Assembly (NCBI GenBank): GCA_014904845.1
Contig: MU119440.1
Coordinates: forward strand, 1 to 64,000
DNA: 64,000 bases
Direction: 5' to 3'
From: Acephala macrosclerotiorum
Taxonomy: Eukaryota; Ascomycota; Leotiomycetes; Helotiales; Mollisiaceae
Part shown: piece by piece, positions 35,242 to 46,484 of the stretch
Position numbering within the stretch: the stretch's first letter is position 1
Layout of the letters: every line of letters begins with the position of its first letter
Notes under the pieces: model-generated
What the model was told of the DNA's origin: nothing
Seen by the model: only the letters and a program-made list of their open reading frames with translations
Databases searched by the model: none
Translations under genes and position numbers: made by a program

Positions 35242-35943
35242 ATGCCTCCCGTCAGCTGCAACGCGTCTCATAGCTTCGCGCAACAATCTACAGAGCCTGA
35301 AAATCAAACTATGGACCCCCAGAGCCCAGTCGCTACGGAGGTCGCGAGCAATGAACACGTCGAAGACATCTGCGACCATGAGGACTTCTCAGCGCAACTT
35401 AAAAGTGACGCTCCTACCCAACCACGAGTCAACCTCCCCAGTCAAGAGAACTACGATACGACTACTGTGAAGAACACTAGAGAGGAAGATTTGGAGGATG
35501 GAGAGATCGACGACGATATCAACATCAGTCGACTCGATGGGACAGACATGGCTGAGATGGATTTGGACGACTTGCTGGAGTTGGAGGATGACGAGGCTGA
35601 TGAAATCGATCTGTATGGCCAACTTGAATCTGTCTTGCCAAAGGACTTCTTTCAACCATCTTCCGACAAGATAGCAGAGCCAGGTCCTCGAGATGCAGCG
35701 GCGGCTGGTGGATTGCGCCCATCACCCCTATTCTCCCAGAAAACTCCCAACAGCCCCCCTGGACTCTCGCTCCCTGACCCACACGTTAATCGGATCGATG
35801 TCTGGATTACAGGAGCAGAATATCTACTCTATGAGCACCCCAAGTTGAAGAAATGGAGGGTTAAGAGACCGTCAAGATTGAGAACCTGCTGGATGCTGAA
35901 GGCGGAGGAGAACGACGGCGAGGATGAGAAAGCAGTCCTCTAA
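35242..35943 (+). CDS. Acidic hypothetical protein
   Basis: Open frame of 233 residues from the ATG at 35242 (MPPVSCNASHSFAQQ). Residues ~85-130 are strikingly acidic (EEDLEDGEIDDDINISRLDG, then MDLDDLLELEDDEADEIDLY). The C terminus switches to basic (HPKLKKWRVKRPSRLRTCWM). An acidic domain plus basic tail is common in nuclear or chromatin proteins, but no family is recognised. The frame stays open further 5' without an ATG. Another ATG at 35198 lies in a different frame, so the true first exon is uncertain. Single-exon model. Confidence 0.5.
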   Translation: MPPVSCNASHSFAQQSTEPENQTMDPQSPVATEVASNEHVEDICDHEDFSAQLKSDAPTQPRVNLPSQENYDTTTVKNTREEDLEDGEIDDDINISRLDGTDMAEMDLDDLLELEDDEADEIDLYGQLESVLPKDFFQPSSDKIAEPGPRDAAAAGGLRPSPLFSQKTPNSPPGLSLPDPHVNRIDVWITGAEYLLYEHPKLKKWRVKRPSRLRTCWMLKAEENDGEDEKAVL

Positions 35944-36888
35944 TACCGTAGAAGATGTGGTGAAACAATGTGGAGGAAATAAGGATGGAGCTACGCGCTC
36001 TACTATCTGCCGGGGCGGTTGGAAAAACGTGGGAGCAAGGATCATGGATCCGGTCTCGGGCATTTGACGTCGTCCTGAATTGTTACAGTGGAGAAAAATG
36101 ATAGGGTGGATCATCAAGCAACCCTCATACATTGGCAGCTGGTAGGGCAAAGCGAAAATGACGATGATAGAGCCAATCCCTGATATCTGCCAGAACAATG
36201 CGAGGAAATCATTACTTGGTTGCACAAAAGTTCAATGCGCCTTTATTTCCATACATCTTCCTCAGAAGGAAACAATAAACTTCCGGTCAACTCCGCTCTT
36301 ATGTCCCATGCCTAGTGCTATTGTAAAGAGGACTGAATAGGCGCCAAAGTCTCCTCTCAAATGTCCCAGAAGTACTAGGAAATCGGTGCGCGGTGTCTTG
36401 ATAGGTCGGTTACCATTCTAAACTGGACTAGCTAGCCTGACAGCTTCAAAAACACGACTCCAACGCAACTCACTTCTATTTCTGCTTTTCATATTATGAT
36501 CACGCTCAAATATACTTTATAATTGTAGAGATCACAATCTGAAAAGAGTCCCTGTATAACATATCTCAAGCAATATTCCTTGACTTCGCGAAGAGGATTC
36601 TTCGCTTCCGCAGCACAACTCCAGCGACCCGAGTCTGTCTAAGATCTACGCATTGAACTGCTGAGTGTAGAATACTTGTTTAAGATCTGCCAAGGACAGT
36701 GTATTCACCGGAATAATCGAGAGGTGCGAAGAGAGGAACGACGAGGTGGGACCCAGTCATCCAATCATGGCGGGAACGAGCATAGATGAAGTGAAAATGA
36801 CGAGAGGGATGGTACGTTCTGGGCTCACCCCTTTGAAACATCATTGAGCAGATAACTGACAGCATGGCAGCGCGATTTGATACTGGAG
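35944..36888. other. Intergenic region
   Basis: No supported gene. A CTGAC followed by CAG just before 36870 could be a splice acceptor of an unseen upstream exon of the next gene. Confidence 0.4.
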
Positions 36889-37657
36889 ATGGCGGCGAGT
36901 ACAAATCCTGTTCAAGACACATCTAGGGACCCCCCTTCTCCACTTTTCATCGCATCAAGCTACGGTGGACGCAGTCTCGACGAAGGAAAAGTTTTTGGCT
37001 ATCATGACCCGGACCAAGCTGTTCGCCAAAGCCTTCTCGACTCAGGATACATTGACGAAAGCTTTCATGAAGGAGAACTCTTTAGCCAACAGGATGCAGA
37101 TAGAGCTGTCCGCGAGAGAATTCTCGAATTAGGACACTTTGACGAAAGCTACTTTCAGGGAGAACTTGACGGTCATCTAGATTCGACGTCCGAGGACGTT
37201 TCAGAGTAAGCTCACTTCCACTCCCCAATTCACAATCGCTGACATTAACCCGAGGGACGTCGATGGAATGAGCTGGCTGGTGGGGATGGTGTCGAAAGAA
37301 AATATCCCTTCTAGAAAATGGTTGGAGCGTAATGAAATAGGCCCTCAGTGGATAAAAGCAGGCATTCTGCATCCACATTTTTCACCACATGTCTACGGCA
37401 TTCAAGCCATCCTCGAAACACCGCCAACCAGAAAGCAGAAGCATGAAGAAGACTTTTTGTTTCCAAGTCTCCCAGTTTGGGAGAAGCTTCATTACTGGGA
37501 CCTTAATATTGAGATAAATGAGTCTCTGATCGAGGAGGGGATCATGGACAGAAGGCGCCTGGAGAATAATGAGCCACGCCGTCATCAAACTGGCAGCTAT
37601 AGATGTGTTCCAAGTCCTTTAAGAAGGGTTTATACTTGGCGATATCCCATAGAATAA
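36889..37657 (+). CDS. Hypothetical protein with a tandem ~32-residue motif
   Basis: Two exons, join(36889..37205, 37255..37657), 239 residues; 49-bp intron with GTAAGC donor, GCTGAC branch and CCGAG acceptor. Residues ~38-100 hold two copies of a motif D-x-D-x-A-V-R followed by a hydrophobic helix, then (Y/F)-D/I-DES and a GEL ending (first copy AVRQSLLDSGYIDESFHEGE, second AVRERILELGHFDESYFQGE). Weaker echoes occur later (ESLIEEGIMDRRRLENNE). No signal peptide, membrane segment or known domain. The start is the first ATG of the frame; an upstream exon cannot be excluded. Likely a lineage-specific gene. Confidence 0.55.
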
Positions 37658-38935
37658 AATATTAGATCCTGGTATCGACAATTTTACAATTCAATTTTGC
37701 TCTGAGTTTGCCGAGAAACGATTCTATCTTCTTAAAATGGTCCTTAGTTTCTTTTAATATGAACCTATAAAACTAAGGAAGACCTTTTAGCTCTGAATAG
37801 AATGCCTGCACTATTCTTGGTTTATGTCTCATGAGAAAACCCTCCACTTTTCCAACGATAAAAAAGATATGGCGATCCATAAGTTTTCACGGTAAAACAG
37901 AACCAGACGAGCTTTAAGGTATTTCGGCCCGAAGAAACCTAAATTTGTAACCCAAAAAGCAACAATGAGATTTTACGAATTTGCTTCGTATTCTTTTGGC
38001 TCACTCTCGCTTAATAAAAGGGGGAAAAGGGGCGTTATATTTATCCATTTCTATTAAGAGAACTTAAATTCGGGATTAGCTCTGGATACCCATTTATCAA
38101 TAAACTAAGCAGGTGATTTAAAACAGTTTTTTCTTCCCTCGAAAGCCTTCACTTCACAGACCTCACTTCGTAGTCGGGGGAGCAGGATCACGTGAACTTT
38201 CGCTGGGAGTAAATGGAAATAGTGGGATGTCCCTCGTGCCTCGCGCCATGCCCTGCCTTTGACGACTACGGGGAGCTTTATAAAGAGCTTTACAAAGGGT
38301 TCTAAACTACGGGAGCTTTAAATACTAAAAGCGACACATCTTGGCGTTTCTTGGCAAAACCTTGGCGCAAAAACGTGCCGCAAATATCACGTTTTATTAC
38401 GTAACCCCTACGTGGACTTTTTTTCCCCTAGCAGGAAACCTTTAACTATCGTCAAAGGCATAAGTGGGGAACTTGAGAGTTTTCCCTTCCCGTCTCTAAC
38501 CTCCAAAGTCCCGTAATTCGTAAATTATTTGCGAATATCGATTCTGTCACACCCGCTCAGCAGCATATGATGAAGCGTATTGCTACAACGTTTACGGAAG
38601 CTGTGTGTAGGTAAAGAGAGACCGTGCTGCTCTGCTCATCGCAACGATACATTATTCGCCTTAGGTAACGGTACGAATCCGGCTTGGGCGGTGTAATTTT
38701 TAGTAAGTTTTTTCTTCCTACTTCGTTTTACAACTGCGTCCCTTGCGCGCATCGTGCCTGAGGTACTGCGAGGTATGTCGCATTTCGAGATGATTCAATT
38801 CCCTAGCATACCTTGCGCGGTGAAGTTCTCGGCCGTTATACTGAGGCTTATGGAATCTGAACTTGAGGTTTGACCCGTTTACAGGCGACTCATTCCGGAA
38901 AGAACCGATCCTCCCATTGCACGAAAGCAATCGAC
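37658..38935. other. Intergenic region holding repeat copy 2
   Basis: Contains the inverted copy of the TIR-bounded repeat (38219-38460). No gene is supported in the rest. Confidence 0.5.
38219..38460 (-). repeat. Short TIR-bounded dispersed repeat, copy 2 (inverted relative to copy 1)
   Basis: The core 38254-38460 (207 bp) begins TGCCTTTGACGA and ends TCGTCAAAGGCA, a perfect 12-bp inverted terminal pair. The reverse complement matches 5040-5341 along most of its length, and similarity continues 35 bases beyond one end (38219-38253). It retains the TIR better than copy 1, where the left end is altered by two C/G-to-T/A changes. MITE-like, non-coding. Confidence 0.75.
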
Positions 38936-40930
38936 ATGGATCCTCCCAATGACGAAGCTGGAGCTTTTGATGGCGATCAATTTTCTGATTGGAACAAACG
39001 AACGGGAGCTGGAGATGGTGTAAATCGCACCGCCAAGGACTCTGAAATACACATGGAGCAGTCTTCCCACCAGGATAATTACGGCTTGCCAAGCTCCCGT
39101 GGCAACACAGGTGGGGGTGGTGAGATTGGGAAAACACTTGATAACGTTGACGTGTTAAGAGAGGACACAGAACTAGCAAGTAAGTATATGTCAACTGTTG
39201 CAACAAGCCTAAGAATTATGCTAATTATTTGGCTCCTAGCTACTGGAAGAAAATTTTCGTATTCTTCGATATATCCGCCAAGCGTTCAACAGCAAGGAGC
39301 TGGGTACACTTCCTACGGAGATACTTCTATTATCAGCAAGCCAGCGGAATTGAGCACCGGATACTTTCATGCTCACAGAGAAAGTGCTATCCCCGGGTTT
39401 CTTGCTGCATCTTCGTCTTTCTATCCTGGACTCGTGACGAGTACGCAGATATCAGGCCCTAACGGGGTATTTTTGCAGCCTACCGCTTACTCTCCACAAA
39501 TGAACCAGCCACAAGTATTCAATGGTGTCGAGTACGCTTTTGAGACCCTCGGTGAAAAGGAGATGCGGTTTCTATCGAATCATAGCCAAAGTATTGGGTT
39601 GACGGCACCTACCACCTCAGGACACTTGCAGGATCCGGTATTATCTAATTCCTTCGTTTCACCACTCGATCCGGGATCTTGGAATATCTTTGGTCCAAAT
39701 TACCTGGACATACAGCCTATAATGCACGGCTTGCCACCTTACACGTCTCTCGAATTCCGGTCCTTCCCACCCAATGTGCAACTTGTTGACCAATCTTTCC
39801 GTGGCGACGAAGCTCTAGAAGACCATCCCACTCAATCTTTAGCTGTTAGTGCTTCCTATTCGGTTCCATCTACCCCACGGCATCCACCACCCCTGTGGAG
39901 CGGGTCATCGTCTCAGACGTGCCCCTCTCGGAAGACACCTGCACAGACATCAGCCAGGTCTAGCTCGAACGGAAGGAGCAGACCTCCTACGACTCTCACC
40001 CCTACAAAGGTTACCAAGCGTAGCTCTGGAGTCAAATTGGGTACGCCTCGGACTCCACGCCCAAAGCGTCCAGGTAATAGAAAACTCCTCGCCCACGAGC
40101 TCCGACTCTTGATGAGACTTTATCTTATTGTGAAGCCGTCTACTCCACTCTTGAGCACCAACGAAGAACTGGAGAAATGGTTCGACTCTTGGGCAACAGC
40201 AAGCTACAACGAGGATCTCTACAAATCCTGGGCACGCTTTCAGAATGAACATTCTACTGCGGTAGAGAAAGACTTGTCGGAGGTTTCTATTGTCGGAGAT
40301 TTCGACACTATCCCACTTACCGATGTCGCCGACATTTTTAGCCCAGAGATCTCCGAACGCAAGAAAGCCGCGACACAACTTTACGATGAGAAGATGGAGG
40401 TTTACATCAACAACACACCACATTATCGTGGATTTACTCCGCTAGGAGGAACCGGATCACCCGGTCCTGATGGCCAAGGGAGTGAGTAGGTTCATGCTAT
40501 TGTTTTGGGTGATTCTTTCTCCCTGATCTCTTGGATCATCATAATATTTCTGTATAACTTTGTCATTCGGCTGGATGCTGATTAGAAGTTAGACATAAAC
40601 GAGGCTTTCGACTGGGGACATAAGAGGAAGCTCAATGATGACCCTGATGACAAGTTCGTCGACCCGTATATGCGTGGTAAAAACATATGGCCTCGGCAAT
40701 TGCCCAACTTCGAAGCCGTGTTATTAGACTACTACAAGAGGATGCGAGCGTTCGGGAGAATTCCTGCACGAAACGTTGCTTTGTCACCTGGCCTGGACGA
40801 ATTATATTTCGCTCCAGTTTTGACACATCCAGGATGCAGTGCCTTGGTCACTCACTACCCTCCGCAAGAAGTTGGGCCCAAGAAGTTCGGCCTCGACGGG
40901 CACACTGATTCAGAATGTGAGTTACAATGA
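38936..40930 (+). CDS. Chimeric protein: orphan basic/KP-domain protein fused to N-terminal half of an IPNS-like 2OG-Fe(II) oxygenase
   Basis: Model join(38936..39179, 39240..40481, 40593..40930), 607 residues. Residues 1-~430 are low-complexity (Ser/Pro/Gly/Gln) and end in a Thr/Pro/Arg-rich basic region followed by LLAHELRLLMRLYLIVKPST, a segment also found in the gene at 44148. The same open frame then runs into IPLTDVADIFSPEISERKKA and YINNTPHYRGFTPLGG, typical of the N-terminal domain of isopenicillin-N-synthase-like dioxygenases. The expected stretch with the GFFYxxNHGI motif is missing between QLYD and EKMEVY. Splicing 40482-40592 continues as NINEAFDWGHKRKL and reaches GLDGHTDSE with the HxD iron ligands. 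No in-phase acceptor follows, so the frame ends at 40930. The first intron (60 bp) also keeps frame if retained. Confidence 0.55.
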
Positions 40931-41525
40931 TTTAGTACTTGGTGACTAGCACCAACAAGAAGCTCAAAATATTCACAATCTTAGCAAATAGAGATGTCCG
41001 TGCTCTAGAAGTTCTCAATAAGAACGGTTATTGGGTCTCTGCTCCTCCAAGAAAGGGTTGTTGTATAGTCAATGTCGGGAATCAATTGCAGACCTGTAAG
41101 TGCTCCCACGCTGGAAATGAGCGTGCTAGATGTTAATTTCTTAAGGACAAACGGGTTGTATGTCTCAACGATGCATCGTGTCCTCAACTACTTGGGGCAG
41201 GAGCGCTACTCAGTTCCGTTCTTCAGCGCCAATTTCGAGACAATCATCAAGGCAGGTGCATTTCTTCGACCTCGGGAGCAGGTTTATGTAGCCAACAGAG
41301 CTAATGCCATCTATTAAAGCCCATTACTGAGATGATAAAAGATGGTAAAGAGGTCTTATATCCCCCGTTGACGGCAGGTCAGGTCAGTATCGGATATCCC
41401 GCCACTTGTTTTCTAGTCTTGGAGAGGCTCTATAGATGTACAAGAACACGATGACTTCTTTCCGTCAAATTGCGGAGCGTAATCATAGATTGCTCAGGTA
41501 CTACAAGAAGCCCATTGCAGCGTAA
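40931..41525 (+). pseudogene. Remaining C-terminal exons of the IPNS-like 2OG-Fe(II) oxygenase, damaged splicing
   Basis: Conserved pieces continue in several frames: FTILANRDVRALEVLNKNGY, IVNVGNQLQT, TNGLYVSTMHRVLNY with the distal iron-binding His, ERYSVPFF with the 2-oxoglutarate-binding RxS, then PITEMIKDGKEV and a tail RYYKKPIAA ending in TAA at 41523-41525. Splice ends between the pieces are poor. The acceptor expected before FTIL reads AA instead of AG. The site before TNGLY is off by one. The third intron would need a GC donor. The oxygenase half is therefore probably dead, although the residues themselves are well preserved, so the decay is recent. Substrate unknown. Confidence 0.6.
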
Positions 41526-43069
41526 TATCTAGACAGAGGAGAGTAGTCGCGATGACGGCAGTTTGTCTCGCTGTGAACAAGTCTTATATCTAGCCCTGAG
41601 GAGTAATTAAGTTGGCATTAGGATGTTTATGTCCCCTATCGTAATAAGTGAAAGAGTGCTACTATCATATCTGATCCCAATCTCAACTAAATAGCTCGGG
41701 AGTATTTACGTGGGAGTACCCCAATCAAGTCAAAGATCTTGTGCCCTAGTATTCTCCCCAAGCACTCATCTTGGTCAACACAAAGTCCAAATGCCTTAAT
41801 CACTTTCCCAGAGCATTCATCGCCGATACATTATATTTCACGGCTTTTGGTTTCTATCGCAGCCCCTTCTTGTGTATCTCTGAGCAGAGTGAATAGCATG
41901 AAAGTAGGTAAAAACCCGGCTCAACACACCTCTTCTCCGCCATTTTGACTGCCATCTCCTCTCTTTTCATTCAGAACTTATGTCCAGGTATTCTCCGTTC
42001 GTTTGAATCAACCAACAATCAAGGGAATCCTCCTTTCAATGGAATGTAAGAGAATGGGCTCCTCCAATTCCAATTCCAACTCCACCTCCAACTCTATCTC
42101 AAGTTTAAGGCTTTTTTCTCATGTATTCTAATTGGAATTGGGGAACCTCGTAAGAAAATTGATAAATTATTGTAATCAGCTTCTGGGATTTCTCCCTTGT
42201 TGATGGCTACAAGGCATACCGATATTGTTTACGTTTAATTAGCCGAAGTGGGAAAATGGACAGTTGAATTTGAGCAGTATTTACTTGATGCTTCCAACAA
42301 GTCTCGAACTATTCAACCGGACTCCTATAATGTGAGACCTGCCTAAGTTTATATGGCTTGACAGCAATCCAGAAGATCTCGGAGCGTCTTGAGACGCAAT
42401 CAGTCCCGTGGTCTCGAAGCATGCTCTATTACCCACTATTCTTCTCTTCATCCAGTCGAAGTCTCCTCGTTATATTTGCCTTCGGAAATCAATATGACAA
42501 AGACACTGCAAATGCTTATTCTAGTTAAGATAGATTATTGATCCTGAAAAATTGATTGGTGAGATCTAACTGTCTCTAGCTACTGATGGTGACAAAGATC
42601 CAAAGGCATTGTATCACCATAATGGGCATGTTGGCGAACCTCTTCTCGTATCAATTGTGAACCTGAAAACTGCCGTCTGGTATTAAACTTCCCTACCTGG
42701 GGATTATTGTACTGCTTAAAGTTATCTAAAGCTTCCAGTTTCCCTGCAGTGGTCTCACGACGGATCAGCAACATCACGATAGTCAGAAACGAATTTCGAG
42801 CAGATTTCAGGCCTTCTCCCAGCGTATCCACTCCATTATAGAGACTTCGAAGGAAGTTCGTTGTCTACTATGGAGACGAATAAGCCGCCTTTCTCTCTGA
42901 GCAATTCGGAAGTCACAACACATCAAGGCAAGTTCATGGGTCAACATAATATTCCAGGAGTTATCCCCTGCGGCGGATGCTGCCACGCGTCAATCATCCA
43001 ACTTGACTAATGGGGATTGCATGGGATATCCTGGCCCCATGGAATCTGTATCTACAAACACTGCCAACC
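41526..43069. other. Intergenic region
   Basis: No supported gene. At about 42060-42150 a run of CCAATTCCAATTCC is mirrored 60 bases later by AATTGGAATTGGGG, an inverted repeat able to form a hairpin. Confidence 0.45.
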
Positions 43070-43376
43070 CGGCAAACTCAAATACCTCGGAACTATAAGT
43101 CCTGGAGAGAGTTATTAGCGCCTATGCGTCGGGAATGGGTGGAGTCCTTGCAAAAGAATGAAACCCCGCGAGAGAAAAATGCAAGGGAAACATCATTGGA
43201 AAAGCACGGGGCTGCTAAAACTCGCTTTGAAAAGGGTTGAAAAGGATCGTGGGCGGGAGAGACAGCGTGAAGGCGCGGTTAGTGGCGAAGCAAAAATCCA
43301 AGCGATGACCGAAGCAAATCTCTGAAAATGACGGGAGAATCCTGATACACCTTAGAGAGACCTTAAGCAATTGTAG
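43070..43376 (+). pseudogene. Truncated paralogue of the gene at 44148 (C-terminal domain only)
   Basis: The frame reads YKSWRELLAPMRREWVES and QKNETPREKNARE, shifts once near 43238, then continues EKDRGRERQREGAVSGEAKI and QAMTEANL. It aligns along its length with the C terminus of the gene at 44148 (SRNETPTETATR; SEAKIKAMTEKNLQKRAENP). Stops occur at 43323-43325 and 43329-43331 (TGA) and 43353-43355 (TAG). The last falls exactly where the intact paralogue has Trp in MPWRDLRQA, a TGG-to-TAG change. The family's terminal RDL-K/R-Q is preserved before the natural stop at 43374-43376. It is a dead tandem duplicate about 2.8 kb from its relative. Confidence 0.75.
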
Positions 43377-44147
43377 TGACTGAAGGATGAGCCTTGGCGC
43401 AGGGTTTGGTGATGTAACTGGGATATTGTGGAAGTATGGCCTTATAAAGATGCGAGTGAGGAGAAACAGAAATCACAACGAGGGGTTAATGAACGGTATA
43501 GAGGTAAAAGTATCGAGGGGGAACTCTCCTACTGGAGTGTTTCGGAAGTCTCCTTGTAATTCGAGGGCATTGGATAGGAAATGCTATTTGGCGTTCGGAT
43601 CTACTGTACCTTAATAATGTGAAAGCCCAGAATCTTGCTTTCTTGCAATATAAAATACGAGAATACAAATTTATATCAAATTATGCAGACCATTTCATCG
43701 TAAAATATAATAAACGCTTTCCTGATTCTGCTTTTGTGCCCCTTTAATCATCTCTATAGTTATAGACAAAGCCCGTGTTTTATGACGAAAACAACTTTGA
43801 GCGCAAGCTCTTATTGGGTGATGTTTACTTACGGGATTGAGAACCACCATTGGCTGGCTGAAGCACTTGAAGATGGTTGCTCATGTGCTTCCTTCCGCCA
43901 TGACCATCACGCAAGACCAACAACGACTTTCTCTTCGAATTTTCACGTTTGGACTTACCTAGAATTGCGACTCGAACACTCCAGCCACGATAACTCCGCG
44001 CAATAGTCTATTACCGTCTTCTTCTCCTCAAGCACGAGATAGCAATTCAGTTTGCGCTCGGACGATCTATGAGATATTGCTCCGCTTGTTCTGAAGGCAT
44101 CGAGTTCTTGATCAAGACTCAATACTCTCGCAAGATAAGAAGGCGCT

Positions 44148-46484
44148 ATGGATGAAGAGAACTCCGCGCACGTCGACTGGGATACTGGGGGCAAGGACAT
44201 CAACGAATCGGAGGCTCGTCTTATTGCCAATAAAGATCTGGACATACGTTTAAACCAATTAAATGAGTTGGAGACTGTTGCTGGTAATCCCAATTCGAAC
44301 CTCAACAGTGCGCAAGCAGTCGGTAAGCATGGGTCCGAAGTTTATCTAGAAAAATTACACATTGCTGACAATGATCAGACTCAATGTATAACAATCACCA
44401 GCCATTATACGAGCCTTTACGCGTCACAGAGATTCCACATCTCCTCTCAACCATCAGCGAAACCAATCTTGCCATGGCCCGACCCAATGTATCCGAATCT
44501 GGTCGTTCGTCCAGTGCATCCCGTGTAAATGCGACAGGACTACCCAACATATTCTACGAGACCCCAATTGCAGAACTCGACTTTGAGAAACCATTCCAGG
44601 ATGACCACATATACTATCATCCGTCCTTGCTCCGAAGGACTCGTGGTCTTGGAGCCACAGATCACCACCCTACAACGCTATCGCTAGGCCCGGAGGCATA
44701 TTCAAGTAGGTGATGTAGTCTAGAGACTTTTGCTAGGAAACATCTAACTATGCATAGTTCACGGTATGAATGGAGCTCCATTGGTGCCTCGTCAGCAACA
44801 GGTGATGTCGTATTCTCCACAGCGACCGACCCCCATGGGAACACCCAATGTTCCTTGGAATCAGATGTCGCAAATGCGAAGCTCCCAAATTAATCGTCCG
44901 AGTCAAGAAGGTTACGGAGCATCTGATGAAAATACTCTATTCCTAGAGGGCAACAACGCATCGGCAAGCGACTGGTCCCCGAACAAATTCCTCTCTAGTC
45001 TTCCTCCTCCTCAAGCTTACGACTATCTGTTGCAAGTTGGAATTACGAAAGTTGGATTTATAACTGCAAAGGAAGGGGAAGGCATGTCTCTAGATGTGTC
45101 TACGGACGTCCAACGACTTTACGCGCAGGACAGATTGAGGAATAATACGATGAATTCGACTTCCATTGGCCCTACAAATGAGGAATTATCTATTTCGAAA
45201 GCACCAACGAAGAAGAAGAAGATTACTTCGCTTGATGTACAGGCATTTTCTAATGCTCGGAGATTGGAAATCGAGCCTCCAGTGAGCGTCACCAGACAAA
45301 TATTTGGCTCAGGTACCACAGTGGAAAAGGACGCCTGCGATTTGCGACTTGAAGAGCAAGTAAAAGAAAACGAGAAGCTTTACAAGAAAACCCTCTACTA
45401 TGATCACTGCAAGAGGTTTGCTGCCTTCTTCTTTAAAGTTACTGACCAAAGACACATCGACTTGGCGTCTGGAACTGGGATCATGGTCCGCAGTAATGAA
45501 GCTAGAGAAAGAGACGAGAACCTCCTCATAGAATTATTCGGCGAGTTGGAGAGATAACCTTCGCCTTTGGAAGTTTCAACAACCGCGTTTGCAGACTTAA
45601 TCTTCGGAGAAGCAATTATCGATGCATCTCAAGCGGAGCAGTCATCCCCCATGTTTAAAGTTGGGCCCTATCTTGGACGCCAATCGCTGAACCCCGAGAG
45701 AGTCGAAGTGGATCCTAATACAGGAACCCATCTGAGAACTGCTCAAGTCCCGGACCCCACAATATCATCTACCCCCGCAGTAGGTCTCAATCTCGCTACG
45801 CAGCACCTCGTGGAATCGCACGGCTCATCAATGGACTGCGACTCCGACGGCGAAAATGAAATAGCACCAATTAGCGACATTGAGTATCGCAAACAGTCTA
45901 CCATGTCTTTAAACCTCCCAGAAAGGCGGAAAACTCCATTATCTGCTGCCAGAACTACGAAGAAACAGTTCGCTACCGCTAGAGCTCAGAATCCCCGAAC
46001 TCAACCATCCATTCGTCTCCCCGGGCCCCCCGCTGAGCAACAGTCGTCGAAGCTGGCTGTTCGTACTCCCAGAAAACGTAAAGTCTTGGAAGCACAGGAC
46101 CCAGGCCCAAGAAATTTCCTTGAACACGAATTCAGATTCCTACATGAGCTTCACCATCAGTTGAAGCCAGGTACAAGCTACCCTTCCGACCGATCAGGAT
46201 GGAGCACTTTCCTGGTCTCGAACGGCTCAGCTTGGAAAACCTTTCTCAGTAGAAATGAGACACCAACAGAGACAGCAACTAGACTTCAAGCAATTGCAGA
46301 ACACAAGGCTGCTGTTGAACATTTCGAGAGGGGAGAGAAAGCTCGCGGGCGCCAAGCACGCCGCCAGCGTCAAGACGTGGCTACAGCGGCCAGTGAGGCA
46401 AAGATTAAGGCCATGACCGAGAAGAATCTGCAGAAGCGAGCGGAAAATCCAGACATGCCATGGAGAGATCTGCGACAGGCGTAG
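44148..46484 (+). pseudogene. Large orphan-family protein gene interrupted by one in-frame TAA
   Basis: Three exons, 44148..44322, 44379..44705 and 44758..46484, with clean introns of 56 and 52 bp. The frame is 743 codons long with a single TAA at 45555-45557. It continues without frameshift on both sides (FGELER, stop, PSPLEVSTTAFADL) and ends naturally after WRDLRQA. CAA-to-TAA would explain it. If the stop is real, a 421-residue product remains. The protein is hydrophilic, with a Lys cluster (APTKKKKITSLDVQ), a Thr/Arg-rich region, then FLEHEFRFLHELHHQLKPGT, matching the chimeric gene at 38936. The C-terminal 100 residues are basic and helical. It is possibly a nuclear protein; no known domain. 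Sequencing error or programmed readthrough are alternatives. Confidence 0.65.

Noticed and set aside
36877..36888. Earlier TTG start for the tandem-motif protein
   Set aside because: Nuclear genes of fungi start at ATG; the in-frame ATG at 36889 is used.
38660..38695. GGTACGAATCC resembling a tRNA B box
   Set aside because: The flanking sequence does not form a cloverleaf.
44323..44378. Reading straight through the first intron of the gene at 44148
   Set aside because: The continuing frame ends soon after, while splicing at consensus GTAAGC/CAG joins two long open frames.
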